Notes under the pieces: model-generated
The model's database searches: none
What the model saw: the letters and a program-made list of their open reading frames with translations, nothing else
What the model was told of the DNA's origin: nothing
Translations under genes and position numbers: made by a program
Shown here: positions 12,501 through 25,651 of the stretch, in pieces
How positions within the stretch are numbered: position 1 is the stretch's first letter
How the letters are laid out: every line of letters begins with the position of its first letter
NCBI RefSeq assembly: GCF_024166365.1
Contig: NC_064843.1
Location: forward strand, 58,490,532 to 58,554,531
DNA length: 64,000 nucleotides
Direction of reading: 5' to 3'
Source of the DNA: Elephas maximus indicus
Taxonomy: Eukaryota > Chordata > Mammalia > Proboscidea > Elephantidae

Positions 12501-12729
12501 AGACACCTCCCATAAAAATACTTGCATTTGAATCCTTATAACAGGATCTGCTTCTGGAAGAACCCAAACTACGAAACTAGCCAATGTTCTCACAGTGCTG
12601 TTGGTAGGGTAAGGTGAAGCTCTGGAGCAAAGATAAAAGTTATTATCGTGAAACCTTGGCTCTACTCTGTATGTTAGGCAAAGGAAGTTAGAGATCAATA
12701 TGATTTGAGTGTTCGGAGACTTTTGAACT

Positions 12730-14515
12730 CTAGATGCTCAGTGCAGAGACTTTAAAATAGAAGAACATAAGCCAGAGTCTTATTAGCAGTAAAAGACTGC
12801 AGAATTAGATTCTGCCTGGTTTTTACCGTTCCCAACACAAAAATCACAATCTCCAATGCTCCAAATAGCGGGAATTGCTTCCTACAAATGAGTCAGCTCT
12901 GTCACCAATCAACTGAGGAATATATTTTGAGCATAATCTGACCTGTAATTGATATCCAGCAGAAGATGTGACCTGTGGCCTCAACAGCTCACAATCTATG
13001 CAGAACCCAAAGAGAATGTTTAACAAGTAGCTGAGCAAAACCAGCAGCAAATCCTAGAACACCACGTGGAACCAGAAAGTAAAGAAATACTCTGAAAAAG
13101 ATGCGGGTTTGTCAACGGAACACAGGAACCCAGAAAATGCTCAAAATGCCCAAGGCTGAAAGAATTCAAACAATAAAATAAATACAGTGTTGGGTTATAT
13201 CCCATAGATTAAAATAACTGTCCATGCCTCCAGCCCATAGATTAGATATATAGATATCTGATATAGATACTTGATTCAATAAATCAATGGAGGAGGACTG
13301 ACAGCTGTTCCGTGCAATGAAATTCCAATTAATATTCATACAATGAAGGAGAAAAAAAGAAAATCAGCATTAGGCAAAAACCACAGTGGTCTTGCAGACA
13401 AAATTAGCTGGTGGATGCTAGAATCAGTGGGCGAAGGTTTAAAGAGAAAAGGGACTTGCATAGCCTAGAAGGATCTTCCTTAAGGGATATGCTGACAAGG
13501 CTGGAGGTGGGAGACAGATGGAAAAGCCCCATGGAGACCGCCTGACCAGGTCGTCAGGGTCATTGTCACCAGAAATAGGACACATTGATGTCATGACCCC
13601 CGTGACACTGCACACTACTCCATAGTCTAGTGCTCTTTTCGGGGCTGCGAGACCTCCACCCAATCACGAGAAGTCCCCAGACAGGCCCATATAGAGGAAT
13701 GTTCTGCAAAATAATTGATCAGTGCTCTTCAGAGGTGGTCCAGTCATGAAAGACAAGGAAAGACAAGAAACAGTTACAGACTACAGAAGACCAAAGAGAA
13801 AAAAAACAATAAATACAAACATAGGATCCTGAATGGGACCCTGGAGCAAAAACAGGACGTTAATGGAAAAACTGAAGTTCGAACGGAGTCTTTAGCACGC
13901 TTGATTGTGTTGTACCAAGATTAATTTCCTGGTTGGTTTTGTTAGGCTCAGGGAGTATCATGGATTGAATTATGTTCCCCCAAAAATGTGTGTATCAACT
14001 TGGTTAGGCCATGATTCCCAGTATTGTGTGGCTGTCCTCCATTTTGTGATTGCGGTTTTATGTTAACAGGATTAGGGTGGGATTGAAACACCACCCTTAC
14101 TCAGGTCACCTCCCTGATCCAATCTGGTGGGAGCTTCCCTGGGGTGTGGCCTGCATCACGTTTTATCTCTCCAGAGATAAAAAGGAAAGGGAAGCAAGCA
14201 GAGATCTGGGGACCTTATACCACCAAGAAAGCAGCACCTGAGCAGAGCCCATTCTTTGGACCCGAGGTCCCTGTGCCTGAGGAGCTCCTCATCCAGGGGA
14301 AGATTGAGGACAAGTACTTTCCTCCAGAGCCTACAAAGAGAGAAAGCTTTCCCCTGGAGCTGACACACTGAATGTAGACTTGTAACTTACTAGACTGTGA
14401 GAGAATAAATTTCTCTTTGTTAAAGCCATCCACTTGTGGTATTTCTGTTATAGCAGTACTAGATGACTAAGACAGGGAAGCTGGGTGGAGAATATATGGA
14501 AACTCTCTGTACCAT
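12730..14515 (+). mobile_element. Old L1M 3' region, split by an LTR
   Basis: The stretch around 13300-13955 and 14475-14515 reads like an ancient L1 3' UTR (CATGAAAGACAAGGAAAGAC, AACTCTCTGTACCATC). The left limit is uncertain. Confidence 0.5.
13956..14474 (+). mobile_element. MaLR-like LTR
   Basis: It starts ATGGATTGAATTATG and ends GTTATAGCAGTACTAGATGA then CTAAGACA, the typical end of MLT1/MST-type LTRs. The flanks GGGAG and GGGAA match at four of five bases. Confidence 0.75.
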
Positions 14516-17500
14516 CCTCAACAAAAAGACAAATAACCAACTAAAAATGGGCAAAAGATATGAACAGGCACTTCACCAAAGGAGATATTCAGGTGGCTAA
14601 CAGTCTGGGTTAACAGATACATACCCCCACGTGTCTGTCAGTTTGTCATATTGTGGGCGCTTACATGTTGCTGTGATGCTAGAAGCTACGCCACCAGTAT
14701 TCAGATACCAGCAGGGTCACCCATGGAGGACAGGTTTCAGCTGAGCTTCCAGACTAAGACAGACCAGGAAGAAGGACCTGGCAGTCTACTTCTGAAAAGA
14801 ATTAGCCAGTGAAAACCTTATAAATAGCAGGGGAACATGTCTGATAGAGTGCTGGAAGATGAGCACCCCAGGTTGGAAGGCACACAAAAGATGAGCTGCC
14901 TCCTCACACTAGAGTTGACTCTAATGACATGGATGGAATAAAGCTTTCAGAACCTTCATTTGCTGATGTGGGATGACTCAAAATGAGAGTAAACAGCTGC
15001 AAACATCCATTAATAATCAGAACCTGGAATGTATGAAATATGAATCTAGGAAAATTGGAAATAATCAAAAATGAAATGGAACCCATAAAGATCGATATCC
15101 TAGGCATTACTAAGCTGAAATAGACTGGTATTGGTCATTTTGAATTGGACAATATGATCCACTATGCCAGGAATGACAACTTGAAGAGGAGTGGTGTTGG
15201 TTCACCATCAAAAAGAACATTTCAAGATCTATACTGAAGGACAATGCTGTCATTGATAGGATAATATCCATACACCTACAAGGAAGACGAGTTAATACAA
15301 TTATTATTCAAACTTACGTACCAACCACTAGGGCCACAGATGAAGAAATTGAAGATTTTTACCAGCTTCTGCAGTCTGAAATGATCGAACACTCAATCAG
15401 GATGCATTGATAGTTACTGGAGATTGGAACGTGAAAGTTGGAAACAAAGAGAAGGATCAGATGTTGGAAAATATGGCCTTGGTGATAGAAACAATGCCAG
15501 AGATCAAATGATGGAATTTTGCAAGAGCAACGACTTCTTCATTGCAAATACCTTTTTTCACCAACATAAACGGTGACTATACACATGGACCTCATCAGAT
15601 GGAACACATCAGGAATCAAATTGACTATATCTATGGGAAGAGATGATGGAAAAGGTCAATATCATCAGTCAGAATAAGGCCGGGGCTGACTGTGGAACAG
15701 ACAGACCATCAATTGCTCATATGCAAGTTCAAGCTGAAACTGAAGAAAATCAGAGCAAGTCCACGAGAGCTAAAATACAACTTTGAGTATATCCCACCTG
15801 AATTTAGAGACCATCTCAAGAATAGATTTGACGCGTTGAATATTAATGACAAGTTGTGGAATGATATCAAGGACATCATACATGAAGAAAGTAAGAGGTC
15901 ATTGAAAAGACAGAAAAGACCAGGATGGATGTCAGAGGACACTCTGAAACTTGCTCTTAACATCAAGAAGCTAAACAAAAGGAAGAAATGGTCAAGTAAA
16001 AGAACTGAACAGAAGATTTCAAAGGGCGGCTTGAGAAGAAAAAGTAAAGTATTATAATGACATGTGCAAAGAGCTGGAAATAGAAAACCAAAAGGGAAGA
16101 ACATGTTCAGCATTTCTCAAGCTGAAAGAACTGAAGAAAAAATTCAAGCCTCGAGTTGCAATAGTGAAGGATTCTATGGGGAAAATATTAAATGATGCAG
16201 GAAGCATCAAAAGAAGATGGAAGGAATACACAGAGTCATTATACCAAAAAGAATTAGTTAATGTTCAACCATTTCAAGGGGTGGCAAATGATCAGGAACC
16301 AATGGTACTGAAGGAAGAAGTCCAAGCTACACTGAAAAACACTGAAGGCATTGGCAAAAAACAAGGCTCCAGGGATTGACAGAATATCAATTGAGATGTT
16401 TCAACAAACAGATGTAGCTCTGGAAGTGCTCACTTGTCTATGCCAAGAAATTTGGAAGACAGCTTCCTGGCCAACTGACTAGAAGAGATCCATATTTATG
16501 CCTTTTCCCAAGAAAGGTGATTCAACTGAACAATATCATTAATATCACACACAAGCAAAATTTTGCTGAAGATCATTCAAAAGCAGCTGCAGCAATATAT
16601 CTACAGGGAACTGCCAAAAATTCGGGCTGGTTTCAGAAGAGGATGTAGAACCAGGGATATCACTGCTGATGTCAGATGGATCACAGCTGAAGGTGGAGAA
16701 TACCAGAAGGATGTTCACCTGTGTTTTATTGGCTATGCAAAAGTATTTGACTGTGCGGATCATAACAAATTATGGATAACATCGCAAAGAACGGAAATTC
16801 CAGAACACTTAATTGTGCTTATGAGGAACCTTTACAGAGATCAAGAGGCAGTTGTTCAGACAGAACAAGGGGATACTGAATGTTTTAAAGTCAGGAAACT
16901 GTGCGTCAGTGTTGTATCTTTTCACCACACCTATTCAATCTGTGTGCTGAGCAAATAATCTGAGAAGCTAGACTATAAGAAGAAGAATGGACCATCAGGA
17001 TTGGAGGAAGACTCATTAACAACCTGCATTATACAGATGACACAACCTTGCTTGTTGAAAGTGAAGAGGATTTGAAGCAATTACTGATGAAGATCAAAGA
17101 CCACAGCCTTCAGTATGAATTACACCTCAACATAAAAAAGCCCAAAAGTCCTCACAACTGGACCAATAAGCAACATCATGATAAACAGAGAAAATATTGA
17201 AGTTGTCAAGGATTTAATTTTACTTGGATCCATAATCAACACCGATGGAAGTAGCAGTCAAGAAATCAAAAGACACATTGCATTGGGCAAATCTGCTGCA
17301 AAGGACCTCTTTAAAGTGTTGAAAAGCAAACATGTCCCCTTGAAGACTAAGGTGCACCTGACCCAAGCCATGGTATTTTCGATCGCATCACATACGCGTG
17401 AAAGCTGGACAATGAATAAGGAAGACTGAAGAATTGACACCTTTGAGTTGTGGAGTTGGCAAAGGATATTGAATATACAAAGGACTGCCAAAAGAACATA

Positions 17501-19346
17501 TCTGTCTTGGAAGAAGTACAACCAGACTGCTCCTTAGAAACAAGGATGGCAAGACTACATCTTACGTACTTTGGACATGTTGTCAGGAGGGATCAGTCCC
17601 TGGAGAAGGACATCATGCTTGGCAAAGTACAGGGGTCAGCGGAAAAGAGGAAGACCCTCAATGAGATGGATTGACACAGTGGCTGCAACAATGGGCTGCA
17701 GCATAACAAGGATTGTAAGGATGGCGCAGGACTGGGCAGTGTTTTGTTCTGTTGTGCATAGGGTGGCTATGAGTCAGAACTGACCTGACCGCACCTAACT
17801 ATAATAACAAGAATAGATACACAAGGAAATGCTCACGATCATTAGCCATTCAGAAATGGAAATCAAAACTACAATGAGATACCATCACATTCCAGCAAGG
17901 CTGGCACTAATCCAAAAAACACAAAATAATAAATGTTGGAGAGGTTGTGGAGAGATGAACACTTATACACTGCTGGTGGGAATGTCAAACGGTACAACCA
18001 CTTTGGAAATGGATTTGGCGCTTCCTTAAAAAGGTAGAAATAGAAGTGCCATAGGATCCAGCAATCCTACTGCTTGGAATATGTCCTAGAGAAATAAGAG
18101 ACATCGCATAAATAGATTTTTGTACACCTATGTTCATTGCAGCACTGTTCACATCAGCAAAAAGATGGAAACAACCTAGGTGCCCATCAACAGACGAATG
18201 GATAAATTATGGTACACACACATAATGGAACACTATACAATGATAAAGAACAACGAAGAATCCAAGAAACATCTCACAACATGGCTGAATCTGGAGGGCA
18301 TTATGCTGAATGAAATTAGTCAGTTGCAAAGGACAAATATTGTACGAGACCACTATTATAAGAACTCAAGAAAAGGCTTAAACACAGAAGAAAACATTCT
18401 TTGATGGTTACAAGGGTGGGGAGAGAGGGAGAGGGGAATTCACTAAATAGATAGTAGACAAGAATCATCTTGGGTGAAGGGAAGGACAACACACAGTACA
18501 GGGGAAGTCAGCACAACTGGACTAATCCAAAAGCTAAGAAGTTTCCTGAATACAACCAAACACTTCGACGGACGGAGTAGCTGGGGCTGGGGTCTGGGGA
18601 CTACGGTTTTGGGGGATATCTAGGTCAACTGGCATAACAAAGTTTATTAAAATGTTCTGCATCCCACTTTGGTGAGTGGCATCTGGAAAAGCTTGTTAGC
18701 AGCCATCTGAGATACATCAATTGGTCTTGACCCACTTGGAGCAAAGGAGAATGAAGAACACCAAAGACACAAGGAAAATATTAGCCCAAGAGACATAAGT
18801 TCCACATAAGCCAGAGACTCCATCAGCCTGAGACCAGAATAACTAGATGTTGCCCAGCTACCACCAATGATTGCCCTGACAAGGAACACAACAGGGAGTC
18901 CCTGATGGAGTGGGAGAAAAGTGTGGAACAGAACTCAAACTCACATAAAAAGACCAGACTTAATGGTCTGACTGAGACAAGAGGAACTCCAGAAGACATG
19001 GCCCCTGGACTCTGTTAACCCAGAACTAAAACCATTCCTGAAGCCTACTGTTCAGACAAAGATTAGACTGGACTATAAAACATAAAATAATACTAGCGAA
19101 GAGTGTGCTTCTTAGTTCAAGTAGCTACACGAGACTAAAAGACCAGCTTCCGTCCGCAGGTGAGATGAGCAGGAAGGGACAGGAGCTAGTTGGGTGGACA
19201 CTGGAAACCCAGGGTGGAAAGGTCGAGTGTGCTGTCACGTTGTAGCGATCGTAACTAGTGTCGCATGACAATATGTGTATAAAATTTTGTATGAGAGATT
19301 AACTTGAGCTGTAAACTTTCACCTAAAGTACAATAAGAAAGAAAAA
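14514..19346 (+). mobile_element. L1 LINE 3' half, split by a full-length RTE
   Basis: The segment 14514-14623 encodes a late L1 ORF2 stretch that resumes at 17812 (for example the frame with DKLWYTHIMEHYTMIKNNEE near 18200) and ends near 18400. The 3' UTR runs to an A-rich end near 19346. Coding parts are broken. Confidence 0.8.
14624..17811 (+). mobile_element. Full-length RTE LINE (RTE1-like)
   Basis: It is about 3.2 kb with 5' leader, endonuclease region (15000-15700) and reverse transcriptase (16200-17400). The catalytic motif at 17030-17041 reads YTDD where the family has YADD. The tail lies near 17780-17810. Imperfect duplications AACAGATACATA (14612-14623) and AATAGATACACA (17812-17823) show insertion into the L1. 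Several frameshifts and stops make it inactive. Confidence 0.9.
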
Positions 19347-22150
19347 CCAAAAAACAGAAGTCCAAGTCTGGTTTTCAGCAGCGTCTTCACTGGGACAGGG
19401 ACCAGCACGACATTTGTGTCTGTTTAAGCAGTTTTTTTTTTCAAAACCAAGGCAACAGGCCTGAAAATATTTGGGATTACATGATGAGGGAGGTAAGGGC
19501 TGAGGAACTCTCTGAAATATTCTCAGAGGTATGCAGGAGGCAAAAATGACAAGGTCCCATCTGAAGAGATTTGGCAGAAGAAAATGTGGAGTGACGGGTC
19601 CACAGCTGTGTGCAGGCCAGGTGATCCCCACTCAGCAGCAGTACTAACAGCCCCGCAGGCCCAGGAGAGGCCCTGCAGTCCCACGCCATGGAGTCAGCCC
19701 GCACCTGGGATCTGATGTCACACAAGGACGTGAACATCTGTTTTCAACTGTGTGACCCACAGCCCATCACCACAACCTCCTCGCAGCTTCTTGGAATTTG
19801 GATCATGAAGCAGTGTTACAGTCGGAGTATTTTTGGAACATTTAGAATCTTCTGAGCACCTCAGTTCTAGGTCCATAGGCATGATACAACCTGGGTGGAG
19901 CTAGAGGACCAGTTTAAGGTGCCTCTCAGGAGAAGTGGACTCAAGAGTGAAGAGAGAAAGCTCTTGCAAAGCCATTGAAGCTAACAGTGGAGCCAGAGAC
20001 AGAAACAGCAGGCCTGTCTGGTAAGCCTGCCTGCAGGAAATGAGGCTGTCACTTCAAAGAGGCCACACCAGGCCACAAGCTTAACATCCAAGTCAGCTCC
20101 CACGGAAATGCCAGGAAGCCCAGTGCAAGGCAAGGAAATAGGGCCTGCCACATCTGCTCCCACCCTTTAAGCAAATACCAGGCTGAGGCCAGGGAAGAAA
20201 TAACTATTGACAAAGATGAGGAGCAGCAGTAAGGCCAGGTGGTGGGGGCCCCAGAGAGAGCATGGCCGCAAAAGGCCTCCTGGAGAAAGCTCAGAGGAAG
20301 CCACCATCACCAGGGTCCCCTTCCCAGGGCCCTTGGAGAGCCTCTCCCCCTACTGAAGTCCTCCACGTCTCCTGGCTGCTGCCCCAGGATTCTGGGGGAC
20401 TTTCAGCCGGGCCGCCAGGATGGTGAGCCAGCCTGGGGCTCAGTGCTCACGTCTGGCAAAGGTGTGCCCTGGAAGGTCCACAGGTAATTGGTGACCAGTG
20501 CTGTGGTGGGAGGCCCTGTGCCAACATGGGTGCTGGTTCATCCGGGCTCTGTATGGACTCTTCTGTCCAAACCTGCTGGGCTCCTCCGAGTGGAGTTTTC
20601 CCAGTGTGAGAGCAGGGCACTCATCTGTGGCCATTCAGGGAGGGAGGAGCAGTGAAGCAAGCAGAGTGCACGTCCTGGCTTCCACCTCTCCTCACTACAT
20701 ACCTGCTCCTCTCCCTTTGGCTGGGAGCACTCTGTCCTCTCACCAGGTATCCAGGTAGCTCCTCCTGTGCCATGGTGGGGGGTGGGTCCTAATTCACTTC
20801 CTACGAAGGTCCTCTGACTCCCGCCTCCAGTCCAGAGATAAGCATCCATCTCTCAGCACTGGCCACGCTGGACTGTGAGGAGTTCCTACCCCTGAAGCCC
20901 CTGTAACTCTGCCTTTAGCCAATATTTAATTGGATATGCTAAAAGGGGAGCAAAGATTTGTCAGGGAGAAACAGACTTTTTGTTTCAAGCCAGTAGCCCT
21001 GTGTATAAAGTGGGGCCTTAGGTTGAAAACCTGAGCCCCGCCCAGATTTGCATTTATTTCCACCTGTGGCCCCTCCTCTTTATCCACATGGGGTTGTGGG
21101 ACTGGATTCTCCCAGGAGCCAGCCTGGACAGCCTGACGCCAGCGGCCTCGCTGCCCTGCCTCACTGGCAGCCACCGCTACCCCCTTTGGTAGGCCTATTT
21201 ATTCAGTATTGAAACCCTACAGTGTTTGTACATTTAATTAAGATATTTGGGCTTTTTTTCCCCCTTAAAAAACAAACAAAAAACCCAACCAAGCTGGACT
21301 TGGAGTACAGGGCAGGGGGTCAGAGCTGGGGGCAAATGACATTTGTCAAGGAACATGACTGGAGAGATAAGGAAGGTTAAGATACACACTGCTGACACAG
21401 TGTTTTGTTTTTTAACGGGGAAGACAAAGAATTAAGTCAGTGTTTAACTCAGCAACAAGGCCCTTGGCATTTCCTGGGGTGCCTCCCGAATGCCTCAGAC
21501 ACCACAATGTGGGCTGCTTTTGAGCGTCCTTGCTTGGACCCTAATTCTGCAAAGGTGTCTTGTTGTAAACCACACACTTGCTGCATTGCCAACAGATTTT
21601 GGACTGTACCTATGTCCAAAAATATTTGTAAAAACCCTTTAAGTTCTAATATTCATCCTTTTTAACTTCCATTCTTTTCTCACGGCTCTCACCTTAACAT
21701 GGTGTTTTTATACAGGATAATTTCCTCAGGACCCTACTTTATGACTAAAAAAAAAAAAGCACCCTTAATACCTCTCCAGAGGTTTATTGTGCTACTGTGA
21801 TCGTCCAGCCAGAAGGGGAGAGGTAAGAGGCTGCTGCGGCAGACTGTGAAGCCCATGTTTTCTAAAATGGAAGAAATTCAAGTGCTTGCTTTTCTTCTAT
21901 GGCTCCTTATTTATTTTTGTTTTTCCTTTTTTTTTAATCCATCTGAAATCTCAGGTGCTGCCTCTCTATTGTGTCCAAACTTCCCGTGTAATAAAGAGGT
22001 TACGTTTTTAGATCATAAGTTCTTTGGGATGTCAGAATTAATAGTCAGGTCAAAGGACGTGTGATGTTGGCATCAAACCTGTTTTTTTTTTTTTTTTTTT
22101 GGAAAGCTGTTTTTAAATCAGGCCAACCTCTCTTTTATACGGTTGTATCA
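19347..22150. other. Intergenic stretch with no recognised gene or repeat
   Basis: About 2.8 kb of mostly single-copy-looking sequence. Open frames are short and show no known domain. A poly(T) run near 22081 marks the repeat-rich part that follows. Confidence 0.5.
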
Positions 22151-22159
22151 ACCTTTTAA

Positions 22160-22450
22160 AAATCTTTTTCTTTTTCTTTTTTATTGTACTTTAGATGAAG
22201 GCTTACAGAACAAACCAGTTTCTCATCAAACAGTGCACACATTGTTCTATGACACTGGTTAACAACCCTGTAACATGTCAACGGTCTCCCTTCTCAACCC
22301 TGGGTTCCCTATTACCGCTTTCCTGTTCCCTCCTGCCTTCTAGTCCCTGCCCCAGGGCTGGTGCGCCCCTTTAGTCTTGTTTTGTTTCATGGGCCTGTTC
22401 AAAATTCTTTATTTTTCAACGCCTGAAACTTCATTTTAATGCGGTTTTCC
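22160..22450 (-). mobile_element. L1 3' end, antisense fragment
   Basis: It shares its order of blocks (GGGTTCCC, CTTTCCTGTTC, GGGCTGGTG, CCCCTTTAG, CTTGTTTTGTTT, ATGGGCCTGT) with the copy at 31383, starting after a T-rich tract. Confidence 0.65.
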
Positions 22451-22493
22451 ACTTGAACACTAAGCACACGCCAAACCCAGCGCAGCCCAAACC

Positions 22494-23044
22494 CCGTATA
22501 CTGTGGGGGCTTGCGTGTTGCTACGGTGCTGGAAACTCTGTCACCAGTATTGTAAATACACTGAAACCTGGGACAGCTGGAACTCAGCGGAACTGCCTTA
22601 TTTTTCCAGGTCTCACGAGTTTCTCATCTTTGACAGAGTGCTGTCTTACCACTTTGCTATTGCTCACTTTAGTGGAAAATATTTTGAGTTTTCCTTTTCT
22701 GACAGGTTCCTGCCTTACGCAGCTTTCACAGGTTTCACTGTACCAGCAGGGTCACCTATGGTGGACAGGTTTCAGCAGAGCTTCTAGACTAAGACAGGCT
22801 AAGAAGAAAAGCCTGGTGATCTACTTCCAAAAATTATCCAGTGAAAACGCTATGGATCGCAACAGAATATTGTCTGATACAGTGCTGGAAGATGAGCTCC
22901 ATAGGGTAGAAGGCACTTAACATATACAGTGGCCGCAACAATAGACTTGAACATGACGGCGATTATGAGGATGGCTCAGGACTGGCAGTGTTTTGTTCTG
23001 TTGCACATAAGGTCACCATGAGTTGAAGTCAACTCAACAGCAGT
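22494..23044 (+). mobile_element. Internally deleted RTE (nonautonomous), carrying a MITE
   Basis: The RTE 5' leader (22494-22558 and 22743-22915) is joined directly to the RTE 3' tail (about 22925-23044), without endonuclease or RT. It must have been moved by a full RTE. A (CATC)n array follows its end. Confidence 0.75.
22559..22740. mobile_element. 182-bp inverted-repeat DNA transposon (MITE) in the RTE
   Basis: The ends CACTGAAACCTGGGACAGCT and, on the reverse strand, CAGTGAAACCTGTGAAAGCT form terminal inverted repeats. A TA at 22557-22558 and 22741-22742 flanks it. Other RTE copies (26650, 14700) lack it and show one TA here. TA duplication points to the Tc1/mariner superfamily. No coding capacity. 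Confidence 0.75.
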
Positions 23045-23263
23045 CATCCATCCATCCCCCCACCCACCCCCCCACCCACCCCCCACCCATCCATCCATCC
23101 ATCCATCCATCCATCCATCCATCCATCCATCCATCCATCCATCCATCCATCCATCCATCCATCCATCCATCCATCCATCCATCCATCCATCCATCCATCC
23201 ATCCATCCATCCATCCATCCATCCAATCTATCTATAAATCTATCTACCTACCTATCTATCATC
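23045..23263 (+). repeat. (CATC)n microsatellite
   Basis: An impure CACCC/CATCC start leads to an uninterrupted ATCC run of about 140 bp (23087-23225), then an ATCT/ACCT-type tail. All long reading frames here are repeat artefacts. Confidence 0.98.
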
Positions 23264-24520
23264 AGTGTAAAGCAACCAAACAAAAAGGAAATAATCGGGG
23301 CTTAGACATTGGCAGAGCCTGGAGCTGCAGTGAGACTATGGAAGGGAGCAAGGAAGAACCATCCCCTGCAGCCTCCACCCTGCAGGACCCCCAGTCCACC
23401 AGGCCTTGCCCGAGCTTCTCCCATCTGCACCCCCTACCTCAGTCAGAAAAGTCCCAGCTCAACCATCCTCTCTCCATCATGGGTGCCTCAAGGAAAACCC
23501 ACGGCAACTTGAGCAGGAAAACCAGAGTCTGAGTCTCTGGAATTCACGCTTGTGATGGCTCAGTAATGTTTGCGGTAGTTTAGCTCCCTAGAAGCTGATG
23601 GTTAGATGAGGATTTGGGCATAAGCACTTTATCTGGAAGGTGGCCCTAGGAAGCTGTGGCAGGGGAGTGTGGAAATGAGCCAGGGAAAAGGCAGTCAACG
23701 ATGGATCACTGAGCAGCTTACCGCTGTGGGCAACTGGGGCTCAGCCACATTGGGGGCCCTCAAGGGCCTGCATGGAATGCACCTTACATCAGGCCACTGA
23801 GGGCGAGGGTGCAGGGGTGCATACCCACCAGTCCTCCAGCTCCTATCCCTTACTAGTGGAAGTCCACTCCCAGGTGGTAACTAACTCCTGGGCATTCTGG
23901 TCCCGGCCTGCAGAGACTGAGCGCAGGACCGTCTATGGAGCTGACCACCACGTTCCCTGTCCCAGGCTACCTGTAGTGCCCCAAAAGACGGAGACCAGAG
24001 AACGACTTTCTAGTGGGGGTGTTCCAGCAAGGAGGTCAATGCTGGTGGGGGCGGGGTGGCCTGTGGCCAGCATTAAATTTTCCAAGTCTGCCTGGCTAAC
24101 AGGTTGTGCCTGTAAAGGCACCTGTGCAAACAGTCAGTGCTTGCAGGGGCAGCTGGCTGCCATGAGGGTCTTGGGCACTGCAATACTGCCTACAGAGCCA
24201 GACAGGAGCCTCACCTGTGGCCTCTGGGATGTCAACACCTGGGGAGACAGAAGCCTAGAATTAGCCCCAGGCCATGGCTCAGTCTGCAGCAGTGACCAGG
24301 GGCCCACTGGGCATAGCTTGGCACCAGGCAACAGGCAGGGCCCAACGGTAATGACAATGCCACATCTGTGTTTGGAGAGGCTTTGTGACAATTGTCTCCT
24401 TGGTCCTCGCAGCCCCTCCAGTTGGTCTGACCTGTTGTTATCCTTATGTTAGGCAGGAATTGGTATTGCAATGCCTCCCAGGAGAAGATAGGTGAAGGCG
24501 GGGTTAAACACAGCACAGGC
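23264..24520. other. Intergenic stretch with no recognised gene
   Basis: G+C-richer sequence with one 226-codon open frame on the + strand (from 23772) that matches no family I know. I see no repeat. Confidence 0.45.
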
Positions 24521-24650
24521 TGGTCCTCCTCTTGTGCTCAGAGCAACCCTAGAGGGGAAACAGTATTCCCATTTCACAAACGGGGAAACTCCTGAGCTTG
24601 CGGACTCACCCAGGCCACTGCTGCTAGGTAGTGACGCAGGGACGGCCGGT
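24520..24650 (-). repeat. MIR SINE fragment, antisense
   Basis: It contains the reversed MIR core (CCCATTTCACAAACGGGGAA, then CACCCAGGCCACTGCTGCTA). Confidence 0.7.
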
Positions 24651-24698
24651 GCCAGGCCCCGATGAGTCCAACACCATAAAGTCCTTGTCCTTATCAGT

Positions 24699-24893
24699 TA
24701 TAGAAGCCATTGAGTCGACTCCAACTCCTGGGACCCCAAGTGTGCAGAGTACAACTGTGCTCCATGGTTTTCAATGGTTGATTTTTCTGAAGCGGATCAC
24801 AGGCCTTTTCTCCAAGGTGCCTCTGGGTGAACTAGAACCTCTAACCCTTTGGTTAGCAGCCGAGCCCGTTAACCATTTGCACTACAATCCAGT
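24699..24893 (-). mobile_element. Older AfroSINE, antisense
   Basis: It has the reversed 3' end (GCCATTGAGTCGACTCCAAC) and head (TTGGTTAGCAGCCGAGC), with the central insert of the longer subtype (GTTTTCAATGGTTGATTTTT). Confidence 0.75.
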
Positions 24894-25559
24894 CAGGGAA
24901 ATAAGGCCCTGAGGAACATAATCAAGAAAAGTTAAGCCACGTCACTGAGGGTAACAGGGAGAGGCCACAATCTTGAGCCAAACATACTGCACCCAGACGT
25001 GTGCTTGGCCTCCTGCTGTCTTTACTAGTTCTGCGACGTTGCGAAGAATGTTTCCAAAAAAGCACCCAGAATGGCCCTTGGTGGACAGAAGGGCAGTTGC
25101 TTCCGCTCTAAAGCGTGTGCCCACTAGCACCCACCCTCCCACCCCCTGACTCCAAGAAGGAGCTGCCCCGTCTCCCCAACCAGGGCAGAGGAGTCCCATA
25201 GATGCAAGAAAGTGGGCCCTTTCCTTAGGCCAGGGAGGCGCCTCCCAGTGGGAGTTGAGCCCCTGCTCTTGGGAAACTGCTGAGGAGGCAATAAAATTAG
25301 AGAGGACAGAGAGCAAATTACAGAGCCAGAGTGGCAGGCGACGGAGAGCCTTTCATTAACCTGATTAGTGAAGGCAGGAGGCCCAGGCTGGAGGGACGAA
25401 AGGCCCCCGGAGGAGGGAGTTACATGCTCCTGGGGGGCTGAGACCCCTTCAAAGCCCAGCCCCAGGCCCCTGCCTTCTGCCAGCCCTGTCCCCTCACTGC
25501 GGCCTTTACTAGGAAAAGTGAGTCCCAGAGGCACCACTTTTCGCTCTTTGACTTTCAAG

Positions 25560-25610
25560 CACCTGGGTGAGCCTGAGCGTCAATTTCCTCAACTGTAAAA
25601 TGGGGCTCCT
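25560..25610 (+). repeat. MIR fragment
   Basis: The sequence TCAATTTCCTCAACTGTAAA followed by ATGGGG is the MIR core. Confidence 0.6.
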
Positions 25611-25651
25611 GAGAACCCCAGATCACAGGATATGCTGGGATCAAAAAAGAC

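Noticed and set aside
15692..16379. Open frames of 105-121 codons as possible host genes
   Set aside because: They are broken pieces of the RTE endonuclease-RT frame.
22976..23532. Frames with repeated WMDG or SIHP residues
   Set aside because: These are translations of the (CATC)n microsatellite.
23772..24452. 226-codon open frame on the + strand
   Set aside because: It lies in G+C-rich intergenic sequence, has no recognisable domain, splice pattern or homologue I know, and overlaps similar open frames on the other strand.
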